Positions 36,946 to 49,379 are shown, counted from the first letter of the stretch. The stretch is 64,000 nt of DNA from Zygaena filipendulae (GCA_907165275.2 OU015669.1:8578501-8642500); one strand, 5' to 3'. The notes: a model not told the origin generated them from the sequence alone. A program made the numbers and translations.

Positions 36946-37135
36946 CTAGCTGTTCCCGCAGCTTCACCCGCGGTAATTTCGGAGTTCCCAAGAAAATTTC
37001 GGGATATAAATTACCCTATGTCACTCAGAACTACCGTAGTTTCCTACAAGAGAAAGAATATTCAAAATCAACGTCACAAACTCACAATTTTCAAACCCAC
37101 AAACTCACAAACTTACCTCTTTTGATATAAGTACA
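36946..37135 (+). repeat. Family A copy
   Basis: CTAGCTGTTCCCGCAGCTTC, ACCCTATGTCACTCAGAACT and a CACAAACTTACCTCTTTTGA end. GGGACACCCTGTGTAATA immediately upstream resembles a transposon terminus (inverse of 34110). Confidence 0.7.
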
Positions 37136-37139
37136 GCTT

Positions 37140-37299
37140 ATGTAACTTTTGTTGCTATCATAATATTTCAGTTTCAATCAGAAAAATAGCGATTTTGTGA
37201 TGAATTAACCATATTGTTAAGACAGCTTCAACTTTTGATTTTCGAAAAACCGCCATTTTTTTAATTGCAACCGAAAAATGATAGAAACAAAAGTTACAT
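37140..37299. mobile_element. 160-bp fold-back MITE
   Basis: ATGTAACTTTTGTTGCTATC at the left pairs with GATAGAAACAAAAGTTACAT at the right with one mismatch. Pairing continues imperfectly inward (CAATCAGAAAAATAGCGATT with its counterpart). It sits directly after a family A copy. Confidence 0.7.
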
Positions 37300-37394
37300 G
37301 ATACCTAGCCCACAGACATATATTTTATAAATATTGCGTCTTTTGCGCAATAAAAAATATTCTATTCTACATAATATAACCTTTATATAATACC

Positions 37395-37580
37395 AGTTGG
37401 GTATATTATGGGTAATTCAAACACAGAAATGACCCGTGGCACCCAATTAACACGGTCAGCTGATCACTTTCGGTGCCCGGATTCTTTCCGCGCTTCCGGA
37501 CGATTTTTCATTAACTCGACCGCACGCTGCCTCGGAGAGATTATTGAAAGTCGCTCATGCAATTAATTAGTCGCCCGTGT
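37395..37580. promoter_or_regulatory. GC-richer island, candidate regulatory element
   Basis: GC-richer than its surroundings, no reading frame, free of repeats. Holds ACCCAATTAACACG (37441-37454), GTCAGCTGATCAC and GCAATTAATTAGTC, the latter a homeodomain-type core. Function is inferred only from composition and motif content. Confidence 0.3.
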
Positions 37581-37709
37581 GTAGGGTGCCTTTGAATGTA
37601 CCGATAATTGTTTTTGAACATACGTAAATGTGAATATACAATAGTTATATAGAGTGTAAGTTTGAACGACAGAGGTAGCCCTCGATATGTCAAGCTTTCG
37701 CGTGTTCAT

Positions 37710-37922
37710 CCTACTAATATCATAAATGTGAAAGTGTGGATGTTTGGATATTTGGCTATTTGGATGTTTGTTACTCAATCACGCAAAAACGGCTGAACGG
37801 ATTTGGATGAAATTTGGCATGCACGTAGTCAGGGGTACAGAGAAGGACATAGGTTACTTTTTATCCCGGAATTCCAGCAGCAACTCCGAAATTACCGGTG
37901 AAACCGCGGGGCACAGCTAGTA
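37710..37922 (-). repeat. Family A copy, full length
   Basis: CCTACTAATATCATAAATGT, GGATGTTTGGATATTTGGC, to GTGAAACCGCGGGGCACAGC. Confidence 0.8.
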
Positions 37923-38642
37923 TAAAAATATAAAAAAAAAATGTCGTGGAACACTTTGTTAGAATGGAGTTGTTTCTATATTCAACTGAGTCCGTTATGT
38001 CTATTAGGCGTGAAAACAGGCAAAAAAAAAAACTCATTTAAAAAATATTGCAGTTTCTTTGTTTTTCCGTATAGCAGCCAGGTATGACGCCGTGACGGAA
38101 AATTAACTTTTAGGTACTACCAGCCGTACTGTGAGACAAATAACTTGAGAAAATGACTGATTATTTAAACAAATTCCCTGTCGCCTTTTAATAAGGATAC
38201 AAATAGATTAAATTTTGCAAATGTTGCGGAACTTTTAACTTTAAAAATTCCATTATTTCCAAAAGGTATCAACCAAATTCCTTTTACTGGTATCACAATG
38301 TGTTTGGTTACTGCAATGGTATAAAATGAAAAGTCGAAATGGTGCTTTAGCATCTTTGTCCGAAGCAATTTAGAGCAATGGATGCAATGAAGTAGAAACA
38401 TTAAATTTAACGAACACTAACCTGATGCTATAAAAACAAGTTAATCTCAATACACCGATAGCGCTTATTATTTCTAGTGATGTGCAATCGTCGACAACAA
38501 TTGTTATAGGTTTTATCGACACTCTAGGATGCTTAGTGATATACAAAATTGAAAGTAAATTCGTCATGAATTAAACCGATGCTACCAGTCCAATATTATA
38601 CCTACTTACATCACACAATAATATACCTACTTATATTCACAA
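37923..38642. other. Unique DNA
   Basis: Two overlapping minus-strand frames (38165-38567) lack splice support or recognisable motifs. No gene is called. Confidence 0.35.
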
Positions 38643-38825
38643 CTAGCTGTCCCACGCGGTTTCACCCGCGATAATTTCGGAGTTCCCGCGGGAATTCTTG
38701 ATTACAATATAACTTATGTTACTCAGGGATAATGCAGCTTTCTAACGGTGAAAGAATTTTTGAAATGGTTTTTGAGTTAAATCGTAACAAACAAACAAAC
38801 AAAAAATCGCATCCCTTCTCTATCT
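38643..38825 (+). repeat. Family A copy
   Basis: CTAGCTGTCCCACGCGGTTT, TTACTCAGGGATAATGCAGC, (CAAA)n tail. Confidence 0.75.
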
Positions 38826-39138
38826 ATATAAACTACCTAGCTACTAAATTTCAACTTCATAGGTCAAGTAGTTTTCGAGATTTTGTGTACAGTCAGTGAG
38901 TAAGTGATTTTTCGCTTTTTAAGCGACGTACAAAAAGGAGGAGGTTCTATGTTCTATGGTATGCTTTTTTACATTTTATAGATTACAAAGCAAGGTTGAA
39001 GTTTTTACGTTACCCAACACTAAACGGAAATAAAAATCGTAAATGAAGCCATTTCAGTTCCGAGTCGGTCTCCAAATGCGATTAACTGCGTTTTTGGGAC
39101 CATCCACGTTTACTGTCCTTTTATTTCAGGTGGAAACG

Positions 39139-39174
39139 TTATTTATTTATTTATTTATTTATTTACTGCACACT
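39139..39174. repeat. (TTTA)n microsatellite
   Basis: About nine ATTT units in a row; the frame over it is meaningless. Confidence 0.9.
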
Positions 39175-39340
39175 ACCAAATGTAGGGTCGGTCGTTACCT
39201 TGCTAAAACAATTTATTTTTATTTTATATATATTACCAAAGGTTTTCTATGTACCTACTATGTAACATACCGAAGTAATTAAATACGTATGTATGTATAT
39301 TAATCAATAGATATTGATAATTTTTAATACCATAAATAAT

Positions 39341-39541
39341 CCTACTAATATTATAAATGTGAAAGTGTGGATGTTTGGATGTTTGTTACTTAATCACGCA
39401 AAAACGGCTGAACGGGATGGGATGAAATTTGACATTACATTACATTCGGGGGGACAAAAAAGGACTTAGGGTACTTTTTATCCCGGAATTCCCGCGGGAA
39501 CTTCAAAATTACCGCGGGTGAAACCGCGGAGCACAGCTAGT
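39341..39541 (-). repeat. Family A copy, full length
   Basis: CCTACTAATATTATAAATGT to GAAACCGCGGAGCACAGCTA. Confidence 0.8.
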
Positions 39542-39685
39542 GAAAAATAATTAAATAAAATGATTTTGTGTAATTTACCTATAGCTATTATCTGTGCCAA
39601 TAGTTTATTTAATGATATTGCAATAATTATATTATCATTGCAACCATCTCGTAAATTAAACAGGTTTTTGACAAATAGAGAGGTA

Positions 39686-39872
39686 AAGTTTGTGAGTTTG
39701 AGAGTTGTGACGTTATAGGGGGTCATCCCTGGATCTAATGAACCAATTTTGAAAATTCTTTCACTTAAAGGAAGCACGGTAGTCCTGAGTGACATAGGTA
39801 GGTAATTTAAATCCCGAAATCCTCACGGGAACTCCGAAATTACCGCGGGTAAAACCGCGGGGAATAGCTAGT
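39686..39872 (-). repeat. Family A copy
   Basis: GTTTGTGAGTTTGAGAGTTG, CACTTAAAGGAAGCACGGTA, to AAACCGCGGGGAATAGCTAG. The minus-strand frame 39478-39795 reads across this copy and the previous one. Confidence 0.75.
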
Positions 39873-40318
39873 TTCATATAAATAAAACTTTACTACGGTC
39901 TTGTATTTCTTTGTTAAATAAATTGTAAATATTTTCTTCGCTGACAAACAAAAACATTTTAGGCTTCTTCAACTTTTATGTAAGACCAACTTCAATCTTG
40001 TCCATTAACCCTTGTTTCAGAAGCATATTACTTCAATTTCCTTTCACCGCCTCCGTTTATTCAATTTGGACCTCATTCACTTGGGGTCAGCGCAGGAAGT
40101 CCGGTTCGATTCGGTTTGTGAGCAGGTAAACATGTGTGTTGGAAGACAAATTGAACTAAGTAACGACATTTCATGCATTTTGATTTTAACTCACAAATTT
40201 AACGATCGCTTAGATATGTCAAAATAGGTTGGTACATCGACAGATCTAAGACTGAGATGAGAATGTATGTAACACGCTGCCTCTTGATCGTGAAGCGGCG
40301 TGGCGGCCAATAATCCTG

Positions 40319-40547
40319 GGCCCTTATTCACTATGACTAACAACATTCCTTGCCCATAACGCGCGTCTCAAAAACGCATTTCCAAACGTTCTAGATGCCA
40401 AAATATTAGAAATTATTATTCTTTATGCCGTAAGAAACGTTGTAAATGTATTTTTTTGGAGTAAAACTTCTTTGATTACGAGGGAAAGGCAGTTTTTGCG
40501 GCGTCTTGTCTTAGCACGGCGTGTTATGGTCATAGTGAATAAGGGCC
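40319..40547 (+). mobile_element. 229-bp MITE, Harbinger-like, first of a pair
   Basis: Perfect 19-bp terminal inverted repeats GGCCCTTATTCACTATGAC. Flanked by CTG at 40316-40318 and 40548-40550, a 3-bp duplication. GG-type ends and a 3-bp duplication suggest PIF/Harbinger; tentative. Confidence 0.8.
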
Positions 40548-40550
40548 CTG

Positions 40551-40766
40551 GGCCTTTATTTAATGACTGTAACACGCCGCGTCAAGATAATGCACCACAA
40601 AAATTGCATTTCCCTCGCGCTCAAAGAAGTTAATATACATTTACAACGTGTCTTACGGCATACAGAATAATAATTTCTAATATTTTAGAATCTAGAACGT
40701 TTGGAAATGCGTTTTTGAGACGCGCATTATGGGCAAGGAATGTTGTTGATCATAGTGAATAAGGCC
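40551..40766 (-). mobile_element. 216-bp MITE, second of the pair, inverted
   Basis: Same family in reverse orientation and abutting the first, sharing its CTG; the outer side reads CTT. It is more diverged (GGCCTTTATTTAATGACTG at the near end) but keeps GGCCTTATTCACTATGATC at the far end. Confidence 0.8.
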
Positions 40767-42524
40767 CTTGATGCAGACATCGATAGTACCATATCTTAGA
40801 CCAGTAGATACTCAGATTAGAATTCTAAATTCCACGAAGATTAAACCGAGTTATTACAAAAACAAAAATGAAATGCGAAGTCAGCTAAAATTTTATTAAA
40901 AGAAAACATCCGTAGAAGTTATGACAATAATTTGAATCTATCAAAGCTTTCAACGCCGCCATCTCATTAATTCCCTACCTTTCGGTATAGAGCTTTGAGT
41001 ACGGCGAGATTCAGCGACTGATCATTTTGTGACAAAAGCTAGTCCCCGAGGAAGGAAAGCTTTCAGTTTGTATGTAATTGTTTATGCGGGCGGCACATCA
41101 AACGAATGTAGCGTGTCCACAAATTTCCGTAAAGGGTAAGTATATAATAATATTCGCTTGGCCCGCAATAATTATTTCGAATTTTTCGAGCTTTATTTTC
41201 GTAATGCAATGACGAATAGTCAGAAATTTAAAAACATGGGTTAGTTTTCGCGTGAATAGAAAATATTAGAGCACTATAGCGTGACCTCTAAGTATTAATT
41301 ATAATACTGATAATGTATTTAATATAAATCATTTAAATAAATTTTTGCTGGTCGAAAAGAAAAACTAACTGCTATAATAAATGGTCACCCTACAGCGACT
41401 CCATTGATCTCACCGCCAAAGACAAGCCGCCCGAGAAAAGCCATCCGGCGGCGACTGCTTCCGCTCGTACGCACCTTTAATGAACTAAAAACGAAATATT
41501 AGGAGTGGTTCAAATTGATATTTAAACTCAGAAAAGAAAACCTTTAGATTACCCACGCAACCTTTCAATGAAGAATTATTATTAACAAACAAACTTAATA
41601 ATTAATTTGATATAGCATGTAAAAAACTCATTATTATAGAAGCAACATAAATAATTCCTAAACCTTTAACATTCTAAATGATTTATAGGAAGCCAGATTA
41701 TTAAGTGCTGTCAATCAATACTCATAAGTATTACTGTTAAATCACTATGAATAAATTAAAAAATATTTGATAAAACTTATGTAAATGAGTTCTTATTTAT
41801 TACATAGCACAATAAGCTTTTAAGCATATAGAGATACCTAATATCAAGTTGAAAGCAGCCATTATGAAGTTTCGGAACCATAACTATTCTAGATAAGAAA
41901 CTTACGTAAGAAACAAAAACCGCGCGTTATTGTTCGGTTAGTATGAACGCGCTCTTAGTGAAGTTTTAGTAATAATCATTTGTTTTTTATCACTCGGAAA
42001 TAAGGGTGAAAATGATGTGGTGGAAACAGAAATCTTTTGGCTTGTTTTTGTTATTTGAAGGAGACAAATGGATCCAGTCTGAATATTTGATGGAGTGTTC
42101 TCATGCAGCAAACATTGAAATGTATATGCAGCGTTGGTACTGTTATATGGCCGTATATTTTTATGAGTAACGCTATAATAATAATACTTCTTGTTATTTT
42201 TCTGTTTGTCTGGCATTGAGCAGTTGATGAATGAATGAATCCGTAAACATCCGACTTCTAATAGGCATACCTACCTAAACTGAACATAGCAGGAGCAAAG
42301 TAGCTAATATTAGAAATAATAGAAAACTAAACTAAATTTTCACGTGGTCACGCGAAACTAGCTTTTCATTAACCAAGTGACATGACGATTCGTTACTTAG
42401 TTTTCTATGCGTTAACGTTTGTGCATTGTACAATGATTATAGTTAACTAAACATTCTAAGCTATACAGTTCCGGGGACACATACAAAAGTGCTTGAGATA
42501 CTCCCATTTCCTGGTATTAGTACT
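40767..42524. other. Unique DNA with a GC-richer island
   Basis: 41383-41485 (GGTCACCCTACAGCGACTCC, then a CCGCC-rich stretch) is a GC-rich island without a frame. The frame 41938-42216 on minus has no coding character. No gene. Confidence 0.35.
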
Positions 42525-42682
42525 ATTTTCCCGTCGGAGTTTTGCAATAAAAGTACGTACTCTATATCCTTTTCTGTACCTCTGACAACGTGTAAGCTAA
42601 ATTTCATGATGATTGGTTGAGCCGTAAGGGCGTGAAAGTCTAACAAACACACAAACTCATATTTGCATTTATGAAGGATGAA
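42525..42682 (+). repeat. Family A copy, head lost
   Basis: TCCTTTTCTGTACCTCTGAC, AATTTCATGATGATTGGTTG, ending ATTTGCATTTATGAAGGATG. Confidence 0.55.
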
Positions 42683-43718
42683 AATCCCTCGTTATAAATT
42701 AAACATAAACACGTGGACAAAGTCGGGGGCACGAGCAATATCACCCAATAATCTACTAGAAATAATTGACTAACAAATTGAACATTGGCAGACCACCGTG
42801 AACCGATAAACTCGAGTTAAATCGTGAAACCGACAAATCGTTTTGCGAAACCAAATTTATAAGCAACGTGCCAGAGAAAACTCCTAACGAACAGTTCTCA
42901 CTTGAACGCGTCGGTGAGCCCGTGACGGCTCCGGGAAAAATTGTGTTAAGGGCTTACTTACTTCATCACAACATTCACGAAACGTCTCACGAAGACTCTA
43001 TTTTTAAAGGGATAAAGCACAAATTCCGAGCACGTGCACGTAGCAACCAAGTTTGTTGTGCGACTCGATTGTGGGTATATTTTATTACTTCACAATGTTA
43101 CAATTGCAGAAGTTTTACCTTTATTAATAGGGCAATAAGAGTGGTTTTGGGTCGAATTACATATGAGAGATGATCGGTTACAGGTAAATCTCTTCGGATG
43201 TTGAATGTTGGGTCGGCTGAAGAAAATTTACTCTTTATTTGGGGGTTGGCTACGGTTTACTTCTATTTTTTGTATAGTACTTACTGATAGTAATTTGTTA
43301 CGTGTATCATGATATATATTGAATATTTTAGTACTATTAGATCTCAGTCGTTTTTTTATAAATCTGCCCCTGATCAAACCTTACCTTTCTAAGCATATTG
43401 GCCAACGTTAGAGTGCTCGCAAACACAAAACAACGAGCATTTCTTATCCAACGAGTTACAATACATAATTCGCCTGTCTGACAAACAGTTTGTAAATGAG
43501 CGAATTGAAAATGGCAAATTATTATAGATAGATTGATAACCTCTTTCTTGAATGGTATACCTGTTATTGAAGTTATTTATATGTTATAATATGTACTTAT
43601 TTATTCTTATAATATTATATGCTAGCTGACCCTATGAGCAATGCACTGGTCAAATTTCAATACATATAAAATTACCATAGAAACTAGCACTTTAAATTTT
43701 TCGGAAAATATTTCTCAC
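42683..43718. other. Unique DNA, GC-richer at 42720-43080
   Basis: A 101-codon plus frame (42868-43173) begins on GTG and has no ATG or domain, so it is not called. CACGTG (E-box) occurs in GAGCACGTGCACG at about 43029-43041. Possible regulatory DNA. Confidence 0.3.
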
Positions 43719-44025
43719 CAGCTGTGCCCCGCGGTTTCACCCGCATGAAAGGTTTTTATACAACTTTTTTGCCTGACATTCGATTTCAATGAAACAAAGC
43801 CTATATGTAGCTCCAAGCTAAGCTTAATCTACCTGTGAAAACCGCATGACAATCGGTTCAGTAGATGAGGAGATTATCGCGAACAGACAGACAGACAGAC
43901 AGAAAATAATTTTAAAAACTTTTTTTTGGACTTGGTTACTCTTCTTTAATGACCCCTCTCAATTTTAGGCAAAAATATTCAATGTACAGAATCGCGGATT
44001 CTACTCTTTTATTATAGTATAGATT
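43719..44025 (+). repeat. Long family A relative (RTE-like 3' end)
   Basis: CCAGCTGTGCCCCGCGGTTT, GCATGACAATCGGTTCAGTA, (CAGA)n, AATATTCAATGTACAGAATC, ending TATTATAGTATAGAT. The same sub-type, inverted, is at 18826. Confidence 0.7.
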
Positions 44026-44647
44026 TTTACTACTATTATACGATCATAAAAAAAGTCAAATCTATCTATTCGTTCTCAAGTCATACGGTCATCAAAGAAT
44101 TGAATTCTCAATTTTTATTCTTTTTTTCATTTATCTGAACTGCTTTTTTTACAATTTCCCTAATTGTTATTATTAATTATTAAAATGTTTCCAACTAAAC
44201 CAAACCAAACTGCACCTAAGCCAGCTAATTCCGACTCAGGTGTGTTTGTAACTTGATAGCTCTATCAACACCGAGATTGCCTTCACAAATGTCCTCAGTT
44301 ATAACGAAACGAAACTCTTCGGTCACATCTGTTTACGGAATTTCAACAGCCATTATATAATATCACCGGTCCAATTATTAAATTGCTCGTGATATTCTAA
44401 AACTAAGTGCACAAATCGTTGAAGAGGTGATTTAGCTACAGAACATTTTCCCTACATTGACAGTTGCAGAATAATTTTCAAATCAGTCTGTTTTCTTTTC
44501 ACAATATATTTCCGTTCGATTTTATTTATGTATCTATTTAAAACTCAGTCGTACTCTGCATGAAATTCACCTGAGCTAGAGGTACCTACTTTGTTTGCAC
44601 TTATTCAAGAACCAAGCTTTTTTCGAAAAAATGCGACTAAAAGAGTT

Positions 44648-44795
44648 TGTTTGTTTGTATACTTTATTGAACGTAAACAGAGTTTTTACAAATTGCTAAA
44701 ATTAAAATAAGCACGTAATTTTTGCTCAAGGGCGGACTTATCCCGCGAGGGGATACCTTCCAGTCAACCTTTGAAAAATCGAAAGGATTTGAGGT
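44648..44795 (-). repeat. LINE 3' end remnant
   Basis: TTGTATACTTTATTGAACGT followed by CTCAAGGGCGGACTTATCCC and ACCTTCCAGTCAACCTTTG. These blocks are remembered as a common lepidopteran LINE 3' end. No reverse transcriptase sequence remains; the overlapping minus frames are incidental. Confidence 0.5.
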
Positions 44796-45089
44796 AAACA
44801 TTGGCGGGAGAAGAGATAAAGAGAAAGGAGGATGATGATTAAGTATAAGCATAAAAATAGTGGTTTGATAGACTCAAAACTGGGGATAAAAAAGGAAAGG
44901 AAATAAAGGTTGTAAAATAAATAGTACCTAGTATAGTCATTTAATTTGTAGAAAAGCTGATTCGCAATGTCTAAATTTGAAACCTTCTTCTTCTTGGATG
45001 TTTCCAAAAAGAGAAATAATTGACTTAAACTAGCTGGTTTTAAGCAACAGAGGAGCACTTCCTAAGTGAAGTGAATTTAAAATTTTGTT

Positions 45090-45425
45090 TTGTCAATTCA
45101 GGTTCACCAGTGTGCTAAAAGAAGTTCTCGGGCACGCAATTTTATTGCAACCATAATTAATACCCAATTAACACGAACCATGTGCAATATTTCTCTAATT
45201 AATTAACATTATTCTTCTAAATCATTGAAACGTTATCCTATCCGTAGCCTTTCTCCCTTATCGGGGCAAAATAACATGCGTGCGGGGAGAAAATGGGTCA
45301 TGCGCACATGAGTTTTAATCTCTTTAATTAACATGGAAAAAAATGGTTCAATTTTCAGCCCCCGAGGGAATAAGCTAATGACGTGTAAATCCTCATCGTA
45401 TGATATTATAGGAAAAATAACACGG
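45090..45425. promoter_or_regulatory. Candidate regulatory element, homeodomain-type motifs
   Basis: Repeat-free and frame-free, with several TAATTA/ATTAAC cores (ACCCAATTAACACG at 45162-45175, CTAATTAATTAACATT, CTTTAATTAACATGG) between GC-richer blocks (CTTATCGGGGCAAAATAACA). The clustering suggests an enhancer-like element; inference only. Confidence 0.3.
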
Positions 45426-45895
45426 TCGGTTCTAATATTACGTTAATTAAGTCCCATACATATAATTTGTTTTTTAACTGACTAAAAATGGTAAGAGATT
45501 CTTAAATTCATAAGGTTTTATTTTATTGTGTAGCGATATCTTAATAATCAGTTGTGAACCGATTTATTGGAATAAGTTTATTTAAAAAGTATACGATAGG
45601 TACTCGAAAATAATCAACTTACTATTTTAACTTACTATCAACGAGTAATTATTACATAAACTTACTATTTTAACAATTTGTTTTAACTTGAATACTTACT
45701 GTTTTAAAGAGAATTTTTGATTCTGAAAGTGTCACGCAACATTTTCATTGGTTTTTATGATTGATATTTAATTTTATAATAGTAAAAAATAATTTAACTC
45801 TGAATAGGTAAAAGAGCGATATTTAAATTTAATAGTAAACAATAGTAAAACTCTACAAAAACATGTTCATACAAAAGGAAATATTTTAAAAATAC

Positions 45896-46100
45896 TAGCT
45901 GTCCTCCGCAGTTTCACCCGCGGTAATTCCGGAGTTCCCGCAGGAATTCCAGAATAAAATATACATATAAACCTTCCTCATGAATCACTCTATCTATTGG
46001 TGGAAAACGCATGAAAATCTGTTGCGTTGTTTTAAAGATCTATGCATACATAGGGACAGACAGACGGGAAGCGACTTTATTTTATACTATGCAGTGATGA
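45896..46100 (+). repeat. Family A copy
   Basis: CTAGCTGTCCTCCGCAGTTT, GAATCACTCTATCTATTGGT, GGGACAGACAGACGG, ending TTATACTATGCAGTGATG. The frame 45980-46234 reads through it. Confidence 0.65.
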
Positions 46101-48679
46101 ATAAAGCTCCGGCAATAGAAATAAAAAATCATGATACCGATGCTTTAACTAATAGGTACAATTGCAAATGCGCTTTTATATTAAGTAGAAAAGAAATTGA
46201 TTCCCTACTCATTACACATCAAATAATACCATGATATTATATAAGATAAGAAAATAATACACAAAGCGAAACAATAAATGGAAAAAGCAAAATAGCGTAA
46301 CAATAACAAATTTGTGCAAAATCCTTCCACGAAAGAGGGAATCGCCAAATCTCGTCTTCCACTACTGCGCTTGAGCGATCGCATGACAAATAGCCTGTCA
46401 CACAAGCAACCCTTGCTCGCCGTAATCCTGCCAGGTAATAGATGATTTATGGGCCACAAATAGAATATTGCATTCATAATGCTGTATTTTTTTTGTCGTA
46501 CCATACATTTTATATGGTCGGAATGTCATAATGCCATTTATGCGAATTTTACTTTTGGATGATAAACTGAATATAAAGGTTTTTATATAAATGTATACAC
46601 GCTACGAGAAATCGTTAAACAATAGGTATTTAATATAATAAATATTTGAATCGTTTTCCGTCAAACCAGAATCTTCAATGGCAATCTATCGCGATTTAGG
46701 TTTAGGTTTTAAGTGTTTATTTCTCATAAGAACAAATTACATATTATTCACTTAACATGACAAAAATAGGACTATAAAACAAATGTAAGTAAATAACCAT
46801 CTGAAACATGCAACACTTCACGTCCGTTTGACACGATTTACTAACTAATTTAAATTTTTTTTTATAATGTGAGCTTTTAGTTGAAATTTGAATTTTGGCA
46901 GTGATTCTGAATCCTTTTCATAGTTTGGTAGCTGGTTAAAGAGTGAGATAGTGATCATTATTATCTTTATTTATTGATCTTATTTTTTTGAATGATTAAT
47001 TGAAATTATATTATTAATTTTTGATGAAATTACTATATGAATCTGAAATATCTTTACAGAAAACGTTTCCAACGTCACAAGTCTCGAGTAATATGTGATA
47101 AATAAAATTCATCACTTTTCCCGCAGACTTCAGAGAGACAAAAAAGCTAAAGTGGATCATAATATTCAATTATCTTCGTATCCTTGTATCTTGTGATTTG
47201 ATTAAATCTCCCTTTTACTTCAATTTAGCAGAAATAGTTGCATCTAACCGCATTTTGGGGAGAAACTATACGGATTAGTAATCGATTTTGGGGTGAATAT
47301 TTTTTTCCCGTTTACAAATTTCATTATCATAATACTATAGGCATATTGAATATTATCATCTCATTTTGATTGAGATTTAATACCGTTTTTCTCTGAACAT
47401 GCAACACATCTGGTTTTATGGTAGATAGGACGAAATTACGAATATTATTATATTATACATTTATATATAATATATTGTTGCATTCAATTAGTCATTTTAA
47501 TAATATTAATTTCTTATCTCTTTGGCCATCATTAAAACCGGATTGTCATTTCGAAGTCAGATTTTTTGTTTGTCGTCCGAAAGTCATAGGTACTATTTTT
47601 TTATTCATCGGAAATATTTTGGTGGGCAACCCTACTCATCGTTTAATACAACTTTTGCAATGATACTGATATAATATAATCATGATAAAATAACGCTTTC
47701 ATTTAGTTAATCTAGTTGAAATTTATTTTTATGAAAGAGCTGTCTTTTTTTCTTCGTAAACAACTTTTGTATATTTGCTTGAAATTTTATTCTGACAACA
47801 ATATCTATGAATTTGAATTGTTTTTTTTTTAATATAGGTAATTAAAAAAAAAACACACAAATTCAATTTAAAAATAGTACCGTCCGTCGCGTAGTGATTA
47901 CCTTCTCTCTGAGTACCGTGACAAACCACATCTGGCAATTGTAAAAATAAGATTGCTTAAATAAATAAATACCTATTTAGGTACTTATTTTTTGGTTAAT
48001 TTAAAAAAACATGGTGGTTTAGATACATAAAGATTATGATAATGAATTCGCCTGTATTCATTGCAATCAGACACACTGGTCAGTGATCATTTTCCCAGTA
48101 TATTAGATTGTGGAGATGATATTTCCTCAATATCCTGCGAGGAGTCGGCGCCAGCTGCCCTGACATAATTCTTGTTAGGCCCCAATAGAAACAAAAATAA
48201 TTCTTACTCAGAGGTATTTGTGGAAATCCACTTACAAACCTCCGATGTACAGGATGAATAAAATCTAATTTCTTGTAGTAACTAATTCTTGAAAATAAAA
48301 TAAATTATGCGTTTTATATTTTTTAGGTGTGCACAGTTATATTATATATAATAATTTTCATCATCCATGCATTGATTTACAAAAAAAAAACCTATAATGC
48401 GTATAAAAAACGTGCTGCATGCTGCATTTCATATTATTTTTATGGTATAAAAAGAAAATGTAAGTTTTGTAAAAACAATGACCATGTCGAAATATGCAAG
48501 TACTTAAAAAGTACTTAAATAAATATTTTTCAATAGTTGTCATGGTATCAATGCTTGGCACCAGCTTTGCTTACGAGCATTTTGGGACCAGGTGGTACTG
48601 CAGTGTAGGTATATCTAAGCATTATTATTATACTGAAATGTAATATTTATGTGAAAGCTGATAATTTGCCTTATCTATT
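46101..48679. other. Unique AT-rich DNA
   Basis: No supported gene. A tRNA-like piece (CCGTCCGTCGCGTAGTGATT, about 47881-47900) has a box A-like sequence but no box B. Frames here are AT-driven. Confidence 0.35.
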
Positions 48680-48728
48680 AGAATAGATAGAGCAATCTAT
48701 ATCTATTATAGATTGCTCTATCTATTCT
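48680..48728. repeat. Perfect 21-bp hairpin, 7-nt loop
   Basis: 48680-48700 and 48708-48728 are perfect inverted repeats (AGAATAGATAGAGCAATCTA and on). No target duplication or flanking repeat was seen. Confidence 0.9.
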
Positions 48729-48834
48729 TTTTAATCTACTTTTGTATATCTAGCTGTACGCTTTCCAAATAAAACAAAATAAAATAATATTAAACTTCAA
48801 AGAAAGCTATTTTGGCATCACCCTGTACAGTCCA

Positions 48835-49060
48835 ATAATTTCTATGAATGTTGCATGACGTCTTTTCGCGCGCTGATATTATTTACCGCACCCCAGCTAT
48901 AAACCTGTCGCCAATGAAGACAAACTGCCCCGGACATCTTGGCGAAGCACTAGTGTTTTTTTGCTTGACCCTCCGCCGCCCTGCTCCGATGGACCTGCGG
49001 TTAATTCGAGCTACATCTTGACCATTATTTCGCGGGGATTGAGTGCGTGCGCCTTTAGGA
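48835..49060. promoter_or_regulatory. GC-richer island, candidate regulatory element
   Basis: CATGACGTCTTTTCGCGCGC, CCGCACCCCAGC, GACCCTCCGCCGCCCTGCTC and GCGGTTAATTCGAG stand out from AT-rich surroundings. No frame, no repeat similarity. Confidence 0.25.
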
Positions 49061-49089
49061 TATTTTTATCATTTTAAATTTACTGTCGC

Positions 49090-49260
49090 ACTAGCTATGC
49101 CCCGTAGTTTTATCCCAAAAGTAGCCTAAGTTCGGGACCTGGAGACTTATAATACAGGTTTACCTAGATTAGGCTCCAGATCTCCTACTTTCTGTAATTA
49201 ATACACATTTCATGTACTTTTTTGGAGCCGAATAAATGATATTATTATTATTATTTATAA
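49090..49260 (+). repeat. Family A head followed by a LINE-type (ATT)n tail
   Basis: CTAGCTATGCCCCGTAG with a short stub, then a different repeat ending GGAGCCGAATAAATGATATT and (ATT)n. Confidence 0.45.
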
Positions 49261-49379
49261 CATCGTGAAAGTCCTGTCAAAGTTATGCGGAACAGACTGG
49301 CAAAAATTTTAAGAAATTGTTTCTATCTTTACAAATACCTACCGTATTTACCTACTTTTAAATAAATTCAGTAAAAATT

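Noticed and set aside
42868..43173. 101-codon plus-strand frame
   Set aside because: It starts on GTG, has no ATG, splice support or recognisable motif.
44738..45058. 106-codon minus-strand frame
   Set aside because: It overlaps a LINE 3' end remnant and is low-complexity, Leu/Phe-rich.
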